The notes beneath the pieces were generated by a model. It made no database searches. It was not told the origin of the DNA and saw only the letters and a program-made list of their open reading frames with translations. From Actinomyces oris (GTDB taxonomy: Bacteria; Actinomycetota; Actinomycetes; Actinomycetales; Actinomycetaceae), in NCBI RefSeq assembly GCF_001937665.1, contig NZ_MSKL01000009.1, positions 1 through 64,000 of the forward strand: a stretch of DNA of 64,000 nucleotides. The letters run 5' to 3'. Made by a program: the position numbers and the translations under genes. Shown piece by piece: positions 26,304 through 35,576 of this stretch (its first letter is position 1; each line of letters starts with the position of its first letter).

Positions 26304-26372
26304 GGCTCGTGTGCCTCCACGTCGCTGAGCGGGTCATCGACCGGTGCGCCGGCGGCCTCGGTGATCGGCCCG

Positions 26373-27458
26373 TCAGGGGGCTGCGCCCCCGGGGGCCGGC
26401 TGCCGGTCCCTCCGAGCCGCGGCGGCCGAGTCCTTGGCGGCCCGTCCACCGGCGCCCCGGGAGCGCCGGCGACGACGCATCCACCACAGGCGCACGAGGA
26501 TGCCGGTGACGATCGTCAGAATGACGACGACGGCGGCGATGATGGCCTTCATCCAGGTCTGCATGGGGGCAGGCAGGGCCTTGGCCTCCTCGGCCGCGGC
26601 GGCCGTGGGGTCCATGGGGACGCGCTCACCGGTGACCAGGAGACGGTGGGAGTTGACGCCGTAGGGCGTGCAGGTGATGAGGGTGACCAGGTCGCGTCCG
26701 GGGACCTTGCGCAGGGAGTCGGTCTCATCGGGCTTGACGACGGTGATGTCGGTGATCTCGTACTTGAGGGTCTGCCCCAGGGAGGAGATGTAGAAGGCGT
26801 CGCCCTTCTTGACCTGGCTGAGGTTGTCGAACATGGTCGCGGTGGACAGCCCGGTGTGACCGGTGAGGACTGCGTGGGTGGAGGGGCCGCCGATCGGCAG
26901 GCTCGTGCCGAACAGGTGCCCGACCCCCTCCGCCAGGGTACGGCTGTCGGTGCCGTGGTAGACGGGCAGGCTCACGTGGATGGAGGGGATGACGATCCGG
27001 GCCATGACCGGGTCGATGTCCATCTCATGGAGGTAGGCCTGGTACTGGGGGGTGTCGGGACGCTGCAGCTCGAGCCAGGGGTCGAGGATCGGCGCGCTCT
27101 CCAGGTTGTTGTTGTAGGTCTCGGCGGAGGCGCGCTCCGCGGCGATGGCCTCCGGCCCGGCCGCGTTCACGGAGGCGGTGTACATCGTGGCCAGGCGCTG
27201 CTGCTCATCGTTGTTGTGCCGAGTCGCCATGACCGGGTACAGGAGAACGGCGACGCCGAGCAGGACCAGGGCCAGTGGGAGCCAGGTCAGAAAGTGCTCG
27301 CGCAGGACCTTGCGGCGGGCCGCCTCGTCCGGGCCGGTCCCAGGGGAGACCGGTTCGCCCGGGCCGGGCCGCGGAGCCGCGCCGTCGGGCCCCTTCTCGG
27401 CCCGGCTCATGCAGGGCCGGGTAATGCGGTCGCGAAGTAATGGGGGTAGCGCTGTCAC
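26373..27458 (-). CDS. srtC1: Class C sortase of type 1 fimbriae (SrtC1)
   Basis: Pilus-specific transpeptidase that cleaves the LPLTG of FimP and joins it to the pilin-motif Lys of the next subunit. The cytoplasmic N-terminus is followed by one membrane anchor (about 56-76). The lid motif DPW is at about 126-128, which class C sortases use to cover the active site. The catalytic His is in TGHTG (His 201), Cys in TLITCTPYG (Cys 263) and Arg in NSHRLLV (Arg 272). A second membrane segment and an Arg-rich tail end the protein. The start is uncertain: GTG 27458 has GGAAGG upstream, while the ATG at 27410 has no ribosome-binding site. Confidence 0.93.
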   Translation of the reverse strand: MTALPPLLRDRITRPCMSRAEKGPDGAAPRPGPGEPVSPGTGPDEAARRKVLREHFLTWLPLALVLLGVAVLLYPVMATRHNNDEQQRLATMYTASVNAAGPEAIAAERASAETYNNNLESAPILDPWLELQRPDTPQYQAYLHEMDIDPVMARIVIPSIHVSLPVYHGTDSRTLAEGVGHLFGTSLPIGGPSTHAVLTGHTGLSTATMFDNLSQVKKGDAFYISSLGQTLKYEITDITVVKPDETDSLRKVPGRDLVTLITCTPYGVNSHRLLVTGERVPMDPTAAAAEEAKALPAPMQTWMKAIIAAVVVILTIVTGILVRLWWMRRRRRSRGAGGRAAKDSAAAARRDRQPAPGGAAP

Positions 27459-27566
27459 GGAGAACCGTGCCTTCCTTCGTCGGGTTGTCTGCGGAGCTCG
27501 CTGTGAGGGGCGGATGGGGATCGGTGGCGGGTTACCGATGGGGAGGGAGGATCCCTGCAACGCCCC

Positions 27567-27597
27567 GTGGGGGAGACGGGTTCTCCCGCCTCCCCCG
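27567..27597 (-). promoter_or_regulatory. Stem-loop between fimP and srtC1, possible attenuator or processing site
   Basis: GGGGGAG-A-CGGG and CCCG-C-CTCCCCC form a 12-position stem with one mismatch around TTCT in the 202-bp gap between fimP and srtC1. There is no T-tract, so it may lower rather than stop sortase transcription, or protect the fimP mRNA end. Confidence 0.45.
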
Positions 27598-27660
27598 CAG
27601 TGAGCAGTCAGCAGGATGACGACCGGATGGGGCTCGTCGCCCCGTGGCCGTCAGGAGCGG

Positions 27661-29262
27661 TCAGTGCCTGGCGGCGTGACGGCGCTTGTTGGCGTAGGCG
27701 GACACCGCGCCACCGATCACCAGGAGGGCGCCCGCGACCGTCAGGAAGATGACGCCGTTGGCACCGGTGAGCGGCAGGCGGAAGCCGGCGTTCTTCGGCA
27801 CGTCGGTGACGGTCACCGCGGTCGCGGCCTTGGCCGTGGCCTTCTCAGCCATGACGCGGAAGGGGATCGGGTCGGCCTGGAGGTTGTAGCCCTCGGGCGC
27901 CTTGGTCTCAACGAGGCAGTAGTGGTCCTCGGCGGTCAGCTGGTCCTGGGACTTCGCCACACCGTTGACGTAGTCGTTGGCGCGCAGGTAGTTGATCTCC
28001 ACGACGCCCTGGCCGGAGGTGGTGAAGGTCTTCTGCCCACCGATGGTCAGCGGGTCGACGGTCGAGGTGCTGGGGTCGGCGTCACGCAGTGTGGCGCCGC
28101 TCGCGGTCTTGGTGCACTCGTAGACCTGGAACTGGGCGCCGTTGTACGTGGTCTTGTCGGCCAGGTCGTCCGTACCGGTCTTGGTGACGACCACCTTGCC
28201 GTACTTGGACAGCGCGGGGGTGGTGGGGATGCCGGGGACCTTCGTGCCGGGGCGGTTCGGGTCCCAGGTGAAGTTGGGGCTGTCGTTGGGGATGAGGCCC
28301 GCGGTGTTGGACAGGTCTCCCTCCAGGTCGACGTTGGCGTCGAACGTGGCGGTCAGGGTCACCTGGATCTTGGTCTCGCCGTTGCCGTTGTAACGAGCCT
28401 CGGAGGCCTTGCGGCGGCCCTCCTCGGTGAGCTGGATGGTGGCCCAGTTGTGGTCGGCGCCATCGGCGGTGATGAGGGTGTAGTCGGTGGTGTTCGCCAG
28501 GGTCATCCCGTTCTGACCGACGATCTTGACGACCGGGGTGAGGGCGTCCTTCTTGATGCGCTTGTCGAGCTGGTCAACGACCTCGTAGCGCTTGATGCGC
28601 GCACCGCCCGGGTAGTCCACCTTCGGGATGGAGGTGGTGATGGTGTAGGTGATGTCGTGACCGGAGCCGGGGGCCGGCTTGTCCGTCACCTGCTTGTCCA
28701 CACCGGAGATGGTGTTCTTGGGGTAGACGTGGACGTTGTAGTTCCACGCGGTGGTGTCCTGCGGATTGGTCATCGGCAGGGTGACGACGAAGTCCTCGGC
28801 GGGGATGACCTTGTCCGGGGTCCTGGTCTCGCTGACGAGGTAGGCGCCGACCTCGGTCTGAGCGTCGGTGAAGGCGGCCAGGCCATCACCACCGGTGGTG
28901 ATCTTCTGGACGGTACCGGACTTGAAATCCTTGGTCTGGGAGACGTCGCCCTTGAGCTTGGCCAGGGTCTCCCAGCCCTCGGACGTGGTCAGGTCCACGC
29001 TCAGCTTGGTGATGGTGAACTCGACGCCGGAGACGGGCTTGCACTCGGCTGCAGGGTCCTCGTTACCGTCACCCTCCTTGACGCCGTTGGTGTCGGTCTG
29101 CTCGCACTTGTGGATGGTCAGCGTCGTGGCCGCGTCGGGGTCGATGGTGGAGCCGTTCGGGTCAGCGGGTGCCGCCGCGCCGGTCGGGGCGACGAGCGCG
29201 CCAGCGGCGAGCGTCATCGCAGCGGCGAGGCCGAGGCCCCGGCGCGTGGTGAGGGAGTGCAT
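27661..29262 (-). CDS. fimP: Type 1 fimbrial shaft pilin (FimP)
   Basis: Major subunit of the covalent fimbria, which in oral Actinomyces binds salivary proline-rich proteins. The 533-residue precursor has a signal peptide (cleavage near residue 30) and the pilin motif WNYNVHVYPK (Trp 173 to Lys 182). CnaB-like domains with expected isopeptide bonds follow, then the E-box VETKAPEGY (Glu 451), the sorting signal LPLTG (496-500), a membrane segment and a basic tail. AGGAG precedes the ATG at 29262. It lies between fimQ (89 bp) and srtC1. The sequence is very like A. oris FimP as I remember it. Confidence 0.96.
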   Translation of the reverse strand: MHSLTTRRGLGLAAAMTLAAGALVAPTGAAAPADPNGSTIDPDAATTLTIHKCEQTDTNGVKEGDGNEDPAAECKPVSGVEFTITKLSVDLTTSEGWETLAKLKGDVSQTKDFKSGTVQKITTGGDGLAAFTDAQTEVGAYLVSETRTPDKVIPAEDFVVTLPMTNPQDTTAWNYNVHVYPKNTISGVDKQVTDKPAPGSGHDITYTITTSIPKVDYPGGARIKRYEVVDQLDKRIKKDALTPVVKIVGQNGMTLANTTDYTLITADGADHNWATIQLTEEGRRKASEARYNGNGETKIQVTLTATFDANVDLEGDLSNTAGLIPNDSPNFTWDPNRPGTKVPGIPTTPALSKYGKVVVTKTGTDDLADKTTYNGAQFQVYECTKTASGATLRDADPSTSTVDPLTIGGQKTFTTSGQGVVEINYLRANDYVNGVAKSQDQLTAEDHYCLVETKAPEGYNLQADPIPFRVMAEKATAKAATAVTVTDVPKNAGFRLPLTGANGVIFLTVAGALLVIGGAVSAYANKRRHAARH

Positions 29263-29351
29263 TTCTGTTCTCTCCTGTGTTGTTGGGATGGATGAGGGAT
29301 GAATGGGGTGACCCGCGCGCGACGGAGCGGAGTCGTGGGTTCTTCTCGCGA

Positions 29352-32300
29352 TCAGGCCGAGCGCCCGAACGAGGAAGTCTTTCGTTGACGTAGCGCCAGC
29401 AGGCCGGCGCCGGTAATGGCCGCGATCCCGACGGCGATGTTCATTCCGATGCCGCGTCCGCCGGACAGCGGAAGGGTGCCGACCTGGAGGTCTCGGACGG
29501 TGATCGTGTCCTCGGACTTGCTGGCCCCGCTGCGCGAGACCGTCAGTGCCGAGCCGTCTGGAGTCGCGGTGATGATCTCGATGCCCGTGTCGGTCACCTT
29601 GAAGCGGGCCGGCTTGGCCATGAGCTGGTGCCCGGCGGGAGCCTTGGTCTCCACCAGCCAGTACTCGCGGTTGATGGCCAGTCCCGTGGTGGTGAAGGTT
29701 CCGGTTCCCTTGCCGCCGGTGAAGGTCACACCGTTGGTCAGGGGCTTGGCACCCGGGGTGGAGGGGTCCATCGGGTAGATGTCGAAGGCCGCGTCATCCA
29801 GGGGGCCCTGACTACCGGTCTTGACGATCGACAGGACGCGCTTGCCGGCATGGGGCGAGACATTGGCGCAGGCCACGTCGTGGTCGGGCCGGGTGTCGGA
29901 GTCCTTGCCCGCCTGAGGAACGACCTTGTTGTACAGGCCGTGGCCGGGAACGAGGCGTGCCTTCTCCGTGGTGCAGGACAGCAGGTCATCGCGGTATCCG
30001 GAGGCCGACGGGTCGATCTTCACCGTGAAGGTGACGGTGTAGCGGATCGTCATGCCCGAGTACAGCTGCTCGTTGTCGGACAGGCGGTAGGAGCCGTCGG
30101 GCTGGGCGGAGACCGTCCGGGCCGGCCCCGTCTCGCGCTGCACCTTGACCAGGGTCGGGTTGAGCCCGGGGGCGAAGGAGGGCTTGTCGTCGATCGGCCC
30201 GGTGGACGCGGTCAGCGATCCCTCGTTGGTCACGCTCGCGGTGTAGACGACGTCGAAGGTCGAGCCGTTGCCCGGCTGAGTCGTGACCTCCTTGGAGAAC
30301 CTCAGCCTGCCGGAGGTGGACAGGCAGCCGTGGTTGTTCCCCCCGCCGTCGGTGTCGCCTTCCATGGCGATGGTGTTGACCAGGCCGGAGGGCTTGCCGT
30401 CGGCGCGCTGGTGACCGCACTGGAAGTCGGACTCGTTGTAGCCCGGGGTGCTCTCGCGAACGGTGAAGGTCATCTGTACCGTGAAGGTTCGGCTGCCGCC
30501 GTCGGCCCCGGTCCGGGGAGCGGCGGCGAGGCTCTCTCCGGTGCCCGCCTTGATGAGGGTGATCGAACCGTTGAGGGTTCCGGTGGTGGGGTTGATGGTG
30601 GGAAGGGCGACACCCCGGGCGTCGACGCCCTTCTCCAGGATCCGCACCTTGTGCAGGTAGGTGCCGGCGGGCATCTGCGGGGTGTCGGTGAGGTCGGCGA
30701 CCACCGGGCTGGCAGCCAGGGAGGTGTTGGTGACCGTCACCGTGTAGCCGGAGGTGAAGGTGCCGTCGCCATTACGGACCACGTCGAGCGGGGTCTTGGA
30801 GGCCTTGAACCGGGGGCTGATGGGCAGGGTGCCGCAGGCTGCGGCCTCCTTGGGCTGCCCGTCGCCCTTCGTGGTCACCGAGGCCTTGTTGTAGACGGCC
30901 TTGCCCTGGCTGACGGCTCCGGGGGTGCAGGTCCCCTGGACACCGGGCAGTCCGGCGTTGGGACCGGAGACGTTGAGCACCACCGTGTAGATGTGCTTCT
31001 GGCCCGCGGGCAGGGTGATGCCGGTCTTGGTGTAGGCGACCCCGGCCTGAGGCGTCTCCGTGCCGGTGATGGCACCGCCGGAGATGCTGACCTTGTGGAC
31101 GGTGACCCCGCGGGGAGCCTGCCAGGCGTCGTTGAGGTCGTAGGTGAGGCCCGCCTTGGCGGAGGGGTTGGTCACCGTGATGGTGTAGGTCTGGTCGAAG
31201 GTGGTGCGGCCATTGACCTTCTCGGCGCTCTTGGCGACCTTGGTGAAGGTCTTGGCGATACCGGCGTGCGGGAGGACGGAGTTGACGACCTTGATCCTCA
31301 CGGCGCCCTGCGTGGAGTCGGGGACGGTGAAGGTGACGCCACCCGCGTTGTCCCTCGTCGGGGCCACGGCGGTGGAGGCGACCTCCTTCTCATGGTCGCC
31401 CGGGCTGGTGACCACCTTGAAGGCGGCCGGGTGCTTCCAGCTGAGGCTTCCACCGGCCGGAGAGCCCGGCTGCTTGAGCCCCCTGGCGTCACGGGCGTCC
31501 TCGGTGACGGTGCAGGTGGCGCCCACGCGCTGGGCGGGCAGGTCCGCGGCGTTGCCCTTGGCGTCCACCGTGATCTTGCCGGCGGAGATGGCCTTGCCGC
31601 CGGGACCCGGGGTGCAGGTGTAGCTCAGGGAGTAGGAGCCGGCCGTGGCGGCGTCGGAGGCTCCGTCGACGGTCTTGACCGCGCTGACGGGAGTCTGCTG
31701 GGGCTTCTGGTGCACGACGCAAGTGACGTTCCTGCCCTCGCCCAGCACGAACGTGTTGTCGCTGCTGACGGGCGTGTCACTGCCATCGTCATCGGTGCAG
31801 ACCCAGGGGCCGTTCTGCGAGTAGTCCTCGGGGCCCTTGCCTGCGGAGAGGACGTAGGTGCCGCCGGCGGTGTAGACCTTGCTGACGGCGGGTGTACCGC
31901 TGGCGCCGGTGATGGTCTTCTGCCCGAAGAGACCCTCGGTGGCGGGCTTGGCGGTCAGGGTCCACTGCTCGGGCCTGGCGTGACCGACGTCGACGACGGC
32001 CACGAGGGTGACGCGCCCGCGGCCGACGACGTACTCGTTGTGCCAGACGCACTTGACTGCGACCTCGTCCTGACGCTCAGCGAGCTGGGTCTCATCGAGG
32101 CGGATCGTGCGCTTGTCGAGGTCCACCGAGTCGGACTGGTCCAGGCGGGTGGTTCCGTCACGGCGCAGCAGCGGCGCTCCCCGAGTCCCCGCCGTACAGG
32201 TGACGTTGCGGAGGAACCAACCGGATGTCCGGACATCGCCGGTGTTGCGGTCGACAACGGCCTGCGGGTCGGCCTGCGCCTCCTGAACCGTGGCGGCGTC

Positions 32301-33587
32301 GTTGGGGGCCAGCAGGGTGTAGGTCCGCGGGTCCACGGCCTCGCCACTCCAGGTGGGGGTGAGTCCGGAGGGGGTGCCCCAGTTCTCGTGACCGTAGGTG
32401 CCCTCGGGTGAGGCGTTGAGGTAGGTGAACTGAGGAATTGTCAACGACCCGTGGACGGATGGGTCGGCCTTGATGTCCTTGGCGAAGGTGACGGGGCGCT
32501 CCTGCTCCAGGGAGCCGTAGAGGCACCCGTAGGAGATGGACTGCTCTCGGGTGATGAAGCGCTCCTCAAGGCCTGCGGACTCAGCCTTGGACAGCTGGGC
32601 CTGACAGTTGTCGGAGCTCCCGTTGTTGACGAATCCCCAGAGCTTCAGCTTGTACCTGATGCCGGTGCTCGGGTCGGTCCAGGCCGTGTCCGAGCGGTCG
32701 GACTTGATATCGAGGATGTCGTCCGAGCAGCTGCGCCCATTTTTGTCCGTGTAGTCCTGGGACATATATCCATCGAATCGCACCAGACGGTTATTCTGGT
32801 ACATATACACGTAGTTGCGCCCATAACGTCCAACATTTCCCCTGGAGTCATAGGCATAAGAAGTCGGGATCACCTCCCCCTCCCTGCCGTAGTCTCCAAC
32901 GATCAGCCTGCCGTCGGAATCGATCTTTCCAGTGCAGGTGTTAATCGTGTCTTTTTCCACCCAGGGGAAGTTCGCCTCGATCGTTCCGGCCGTCCGAACA
33001 GTGAAGCTCCCGTAGTAGGCCGTCTCCGGCCTGGCCGGGTTGGTGACCGCGCTGGTATCGGAGTAGATGGGACGGTTGACGTGCCTCATCATTCCGACAA
33101 GAAAAACCTGGCCAGCCTTGACGGATGTGGTGTTGGATGGCTGGAACCCCAGGGAGGACTGACTGCCCCAGGAGGGGTCCCCCTCGAAGCCCGGGCAGCT
33201 CCCGCCGAGCTCCCGGCGCCCGTAGCCAACGGTGGCGTAGGATCCGCTGCTCCCCTTGACCACACCGGTGGAGTAGTCGCCGCCGGCGGGCGAGTAGCGG
33301 ATGCAGGCCCGAGTGGCGGCCCATTGCCACGGGAGCGCCGAGTAGTAGTAGCCGTCCGCCCAATCGGCAATGACGTCACTCCCCTCGGTGTTGCGCACGT
33401 ACGCGATCTGCACCTCGGTCTCCCCCAGGGGGACGCTGAGGTCGCTCGTGGCCGCATCCACAGACGGCACCAGCCACGGAAAAGCCACCATCATTACCGA
33501 AACAATGGCAACAGAGCTGAACGCGGCAAAGAATTTGCACAGAATTCCGTCGTGCCCGCTTCGCGAGCACCTTGATATGCGGGGCAT
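29352..33587 (-). CDS. fimQ: Type 1 fimbrial tip protein (FimQ)
   Basis: The large minor pilin at the fimbrial tip is about 1411 residues from the ATG at 33587, which I chose because a signal peptide (FFAAFSSVAIVSVMMVAFPWLVPSVDA) follows. A unique N-terminal region of about 450 residues probably carries the binding face. Repeated Ig/CnaB-like units follow (e.g. FKASKTPLDVVRNGDGTFTSGYTVTVTNTS, RLRFSKEVTTQPGNG). The last domain has an E-box WLVETKAPAGHQL. The sorting signal reads LPLSG instead of LPxTG, then a hydrophobic segment and RQRKTSSFGRSA. It is the first gene of the fimQ-fimP-srtC1 operon. Confidence 0.92.
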   Translation of the reverse strand: MPRISRCSRSGHDGILCKFFAAFSSVAIVSVMMVAFPWLVPSVDAATSDLSVPLGETEVQIAYVRNTEGSDVIADWADGYYYSALPWQWAATRACIRYSPAGGDYSTGVVKGSSGSYATVGYGRRELGGSCPGFEGDPSWGSQSSLGFQPSNTTSVKAGQVFLVGMMRHVNRPIYSDTSAVTNPARPETAYYGSFTVRTAGTIEANFPWVEKDTINTCTGKIDSDGRLIVGDYGREGEVIPTSYAYDSRGNVGRYGRNYVYMYQNNRLVRFDGYMSQDYTDKNGRSCSDDILDIKSDRSDTAWTDPSTGIRYKLKLWGFVNNGSSDNCQAQLSKAESAGLEERFITREQSISYGCLYGSLEQERPVTFAKDIKADPSVHGSLTIPQFTYLNASPEGTYGHENWGTPSGLTPTWSGEAVDPRTYTLLAPNDAATVQEAQADPQAVVDRNTGDVRTSGWFLRNVTCTAGTRGAPLLRRDGTTRLDQSDSVDLDKRTIRLDETQLAERQDEVAVKCVWHNEYVVGRGRVTLVAVVDVGHARPEQWTLTAKPATEGLFGQKTITGASGTPAVSKVYTAGGTYVLSAGKGPEDYSQNGPWVCTDDDGSDTPVSSDNTFVLGEGRNVTCVVHQKPQQTPVSAVKTVDGASDAATAGSYSLSYTCTPGPGGKAISAGKITVDAKGNAADLPAQRVGATCTVTEDARDARGLKQPGSPAGGSLSWKHPAAFKVVTSPGDHEKEVASTAVAPTRDNAGGVTFTVPDSTQGAVRIKVVNSVLPHAGIAKTFTKVAKSAEKVNGRTTFDQTYTITVTNPSAKAGLTYDLNDAWQAPRGVTVHKVSISGGAITGTETPQAGVAYTKTGITLPAGQKHIYTVVLNVSGPNAGLPGVQGTCTPGAVSQGKAVYNKASVTTKGDGQPKEAAACGTLPISPRFKASKTPLDVVRNGDGTFTSGYTVTVTNTSLAASPVVADLTDTPQMPAGTYLHKVRILEKGVDARGVALPTINPTTGTLNGSITLIKAGTGESLAAAPRTGADGGSRTFTVQMTFTVRESTPGYNESDFQCGHQRADGKPSGLVNTIAMEGDTDGGGNNHGCLSTSGRLRFSKEVTTQPGNGSTFDVVYTASVTNEGSLTASTGPIDDKPSFAPGLNPTLVKVQRETGPARTVSAQPDGSYRLSDNEQLYSGMTIRYTVTFTVKIDPSASGYRDDLLSCTTEKARLVPGHGLYNKVVPQAGKDSDTRPDHDVACANVSPHAGKRVLSIVKTGSQGPLDDAAFDIYPMDPSTPGAKPLTNGVTFTGGKGTGTFTTTGLAINREYWLVETKAPAGHQLMAKPARFKVTDTGIEIITATPDGSALTVSRSGASKSEDTITVRDLQVGTLPLSGGRGIGMNIAVGIAAITGAGLLALRQRKTSSFGRSA

Positions 33588-33914
33588 GCCGATGTGATTC
33601 CGATCATGAGAGACGGTAGCGCTGAGGTGCGCCACAAACTTGGCTGCCAAGAAATGTAGAACTCCCACAAGCATCCCGATACTCGAGAGCCCCCTCAGAG
33701 AACAACAATCGCGCATCTTTGCGCGACACAACCACTTTCCCCAGAGATACCGCAGATCGCCCTACGTCACAGTTGTGCATCGTTCATGGTGGGGAGGTCA
33801 CGATAATTAAGGGCAGGCGGCGAACATAAATCGCCAGTCTCAAAAAAGAGAGATTACCTACCGCATGCTCACTGAAAGCAGGAGCCTTTTTGAACTTTTT
33901 TCGGCGCGTAATTC
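33588..33914 (-). promoter_or_regulatory. AT-rich upstream region of the fimbrial operon
   Basis: This 327-bp gap between the methyltransferase gene and fimQ is clearly lower in GC than its surroundings. It holds A/T runs (AAAAAAG, TTTTTTC, TAATTA) and a small hairpin GCGCA-TCTT-TGCGC at 33712-33725. It must contain the operon promoter and possibly a long leader. I could not fix a -35/-10 pair with confidence and see no gene in it. Confidence 0.5.
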
Positions 33915-35576
33915 TCAGTCGACAGTGAGGAAACCCATGGTCACAAGGCGCCGGGTCGCCTCGACCATCTCCGCGCGCAGCGCGGCCGCATCCGCACGAT
34001 TCAGCTCACTGAGCGCGGCGACCGCGGAGGCGACCTGCCCGACGCTCAGCTCGCCGTCGGCCACCCCGGCCAGGGCGGCCACCGCCGTCGAGGCCTGCAG
34101 GGTCCGTCCCAGCCCTGCGCCCTGACGCAGCAGGATGACCGTGGGTTCGGCGGCCCCCGGGATGAGGTGACGCTCCTCGGTGACGTCGGGGGCCAGTACC
34201 GGGCGCAGGTCGGCGACGGCCTCGTCATCGAGACCGGCGAGCAGCTCGCGCACCTCCAGCACCTGGGCGACATGAGGGCCCAGGACCCCCTGGCCGGAGG
34301 TGGTCGCCTCCTCCAGGAGGCGCCAGGGCTCGCGGGGGCGCCGGGGACGGTGGACGATGAGGTAGCCGAAGCCGATGCCCCGGACTCCGCGGTCCTCGAA
34401 GTCGTCGATCCATGCCTCCAGGGCGGTCTCGAAGCCCCCGGCATCACGCTCGAGGGTCAGGCCGCCGTCGCGCAGCCACATGGTGGCGTACTCCACCGGG
34501 TCCTGGACCTCGCGCTCAATGACCCAGGCGTCGAGCTCCTCGGGGATCCAGGCGGCCACGGCGTCACTCCACGCGCCGACGCCACGGTGCTCCCAGTTGC
34601 CCAGCATGACGGCGACCGCGCCGGGTTCGAGGTGTTCGCCGAGCCCGGCGACGAGCGCCGGCAGGACGGGGCCGCCGGCGTCGCGGTACTCCATGAGGGG
34701 CAGACCGGCCTCGCGCACCGCAGGCGGGGTGAGGACGAAGGGAGGGTTGGAGACGATGAGGTCGAAGCGACGGCCGGTCACCGGCTCCAGGAGGGAGCCG
34801 CGCAGGAGCTCCAGGCGGCCGGCACCGGAGTCGGAGCCGGCCTCAAAACCGGAGCCGGTGTCGGCGTTGGGGGCACCGATGACGCTCACGCCGGCCAGGA
34901 CCGCGTTGAAGGCGGTGAAGGCCAGGGCGCGAGCGGAGATGTCGGTGGCGACGACGCGCTCGGCGTGACGCAGCAGGTAGAGGGTCTGGATGCCGCAGCC
35001 GCAGCCCAGGTCCAAGGCGGTGCGCACGGGGGTGCGCGGGGTCAGGCCCGCCAGGGTGAGGCCGGCGCCACCGACACCCAGGACGTGGTCGGGGGCCAGG
35101 ACCCGGCCGGTGACGAGCTCACCCAGATCGGAGGCCACCCACCAGCGGACCTCGCCGGCGTCGTCGACGGCCTCATGGGGGCGCAGGTCGAGGCGGGCAC
35201 GGACGCATCCGGTCTCATCGGGCTCGCCGACCAGGCCGATGGCGGCCGCGCCCGCCGCTGCAGTGCGGGGCAGGGCGGCGTCGAGAGCGGTGGCGGGGAC
35301 CGGCTCGCCGAGCATGAACAGGGCGGTCAGGATGGCCACGGGCGAGGGGGCCGGCCCGGCGGCCAGGGCGGTGCGCACGGCTTGCAGAGCGGGCAGACGA
35401 ATCTCCCGGCGCAGGGCGGCGTTGGCGACCTCGCCCAGGAGCGCGGCCACCGCCTCCACTCCCCAGCCGGACTCGGCCAGGTCCACCCGCAGGCTCACCG
35501 CCTGCTCGGGCGTGAGCGTCGGAGGCGGGAAGGACGACGACGGTTCGGACGCGGACCGGGCGCTCGCAGGGTTCAT
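33915..35576 (-). CDS. Class I SAM-dependent methyltransferase (HemK/small-domain type)
   Basis: The 553-residue protein has an N-terminal helical domain of about 150 residues, then a Rossmann methyltransferase core with ALDLGCGCGIQTLYLL (SAM motif I), VVATDISARALAFTAFNA and the NPPF catalytic motif (FDLIVSNPPFVLTPP). That motif is typical of enzymes that methylate Gln or Asn side chains or exocyclic amino groups of bases. The C-terminal 200 residues are an extra domain found in actinobacterial homologues. The ATG at 35576 (MNPASARS) is preferred. The target is unknown. Confidence 0.85.
   Translation of the reverse strand: MNPASARSASEPSSSFPPPTLTPEQAVSLRVDLAESGWGVEAVAALLGEVANAALRREIRLPALQAVRTALAAGPAPSPVAILTALFMLGEPVPATALDAALPRTAAAGAAAIGLVGEPDETGCVRARLDLRPHEAVDDAGEVRWWVASDLGELVTGRVLAPDHVLGVGGAGLTLAGLTPRTPVRTALDLGCGCGIQTLYLLRHAERVVATDISARALAFTAFNAVLAGVSVIGAPNADTGSGFEAGSDSGAGRLELLRGSLLEPVTGRRFDLIVSNPPFVLTPPAVREAGLPLMEYRDAGGPVLPALVAGLGEHLEPGAVAVMLGNWEHRGVGAWSDAVAAWIPEELDAWVIEREVQDPVEYATMWLRDGGLTLERDAGGFETALEAWIDDFEDRGVRGIGFGYLIVHRPRRPREPWRLLEEATTSGQGVLGPHVAQVLEVRELLAGLDDEAVADLRPVLAPDVTEERHLIPGAAEPTVILLRQGAGLGRTLQASTAVAALAGVADGELSVGQVASAVAALSELNRADAAALRAEMVEATRRLVTMGFLTVD

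Noticed and set aside
29628-32411. Open frame of over 900 codons on the plus strand within fimQ
   Set aside because: Antisense shadow of a pilin gene with signal peptide, E-box and sorting signal; no independent support.
26373-33587. Type 2 fimbrial operon (fimB-fimA-srtC2)
   Set aside because: The shaft pilin begins MHSL...GLAAAMTLAAG and matches FimP rather than FimA as I recall them, and the tip protein of about 1410 residues is far longer than FimB.
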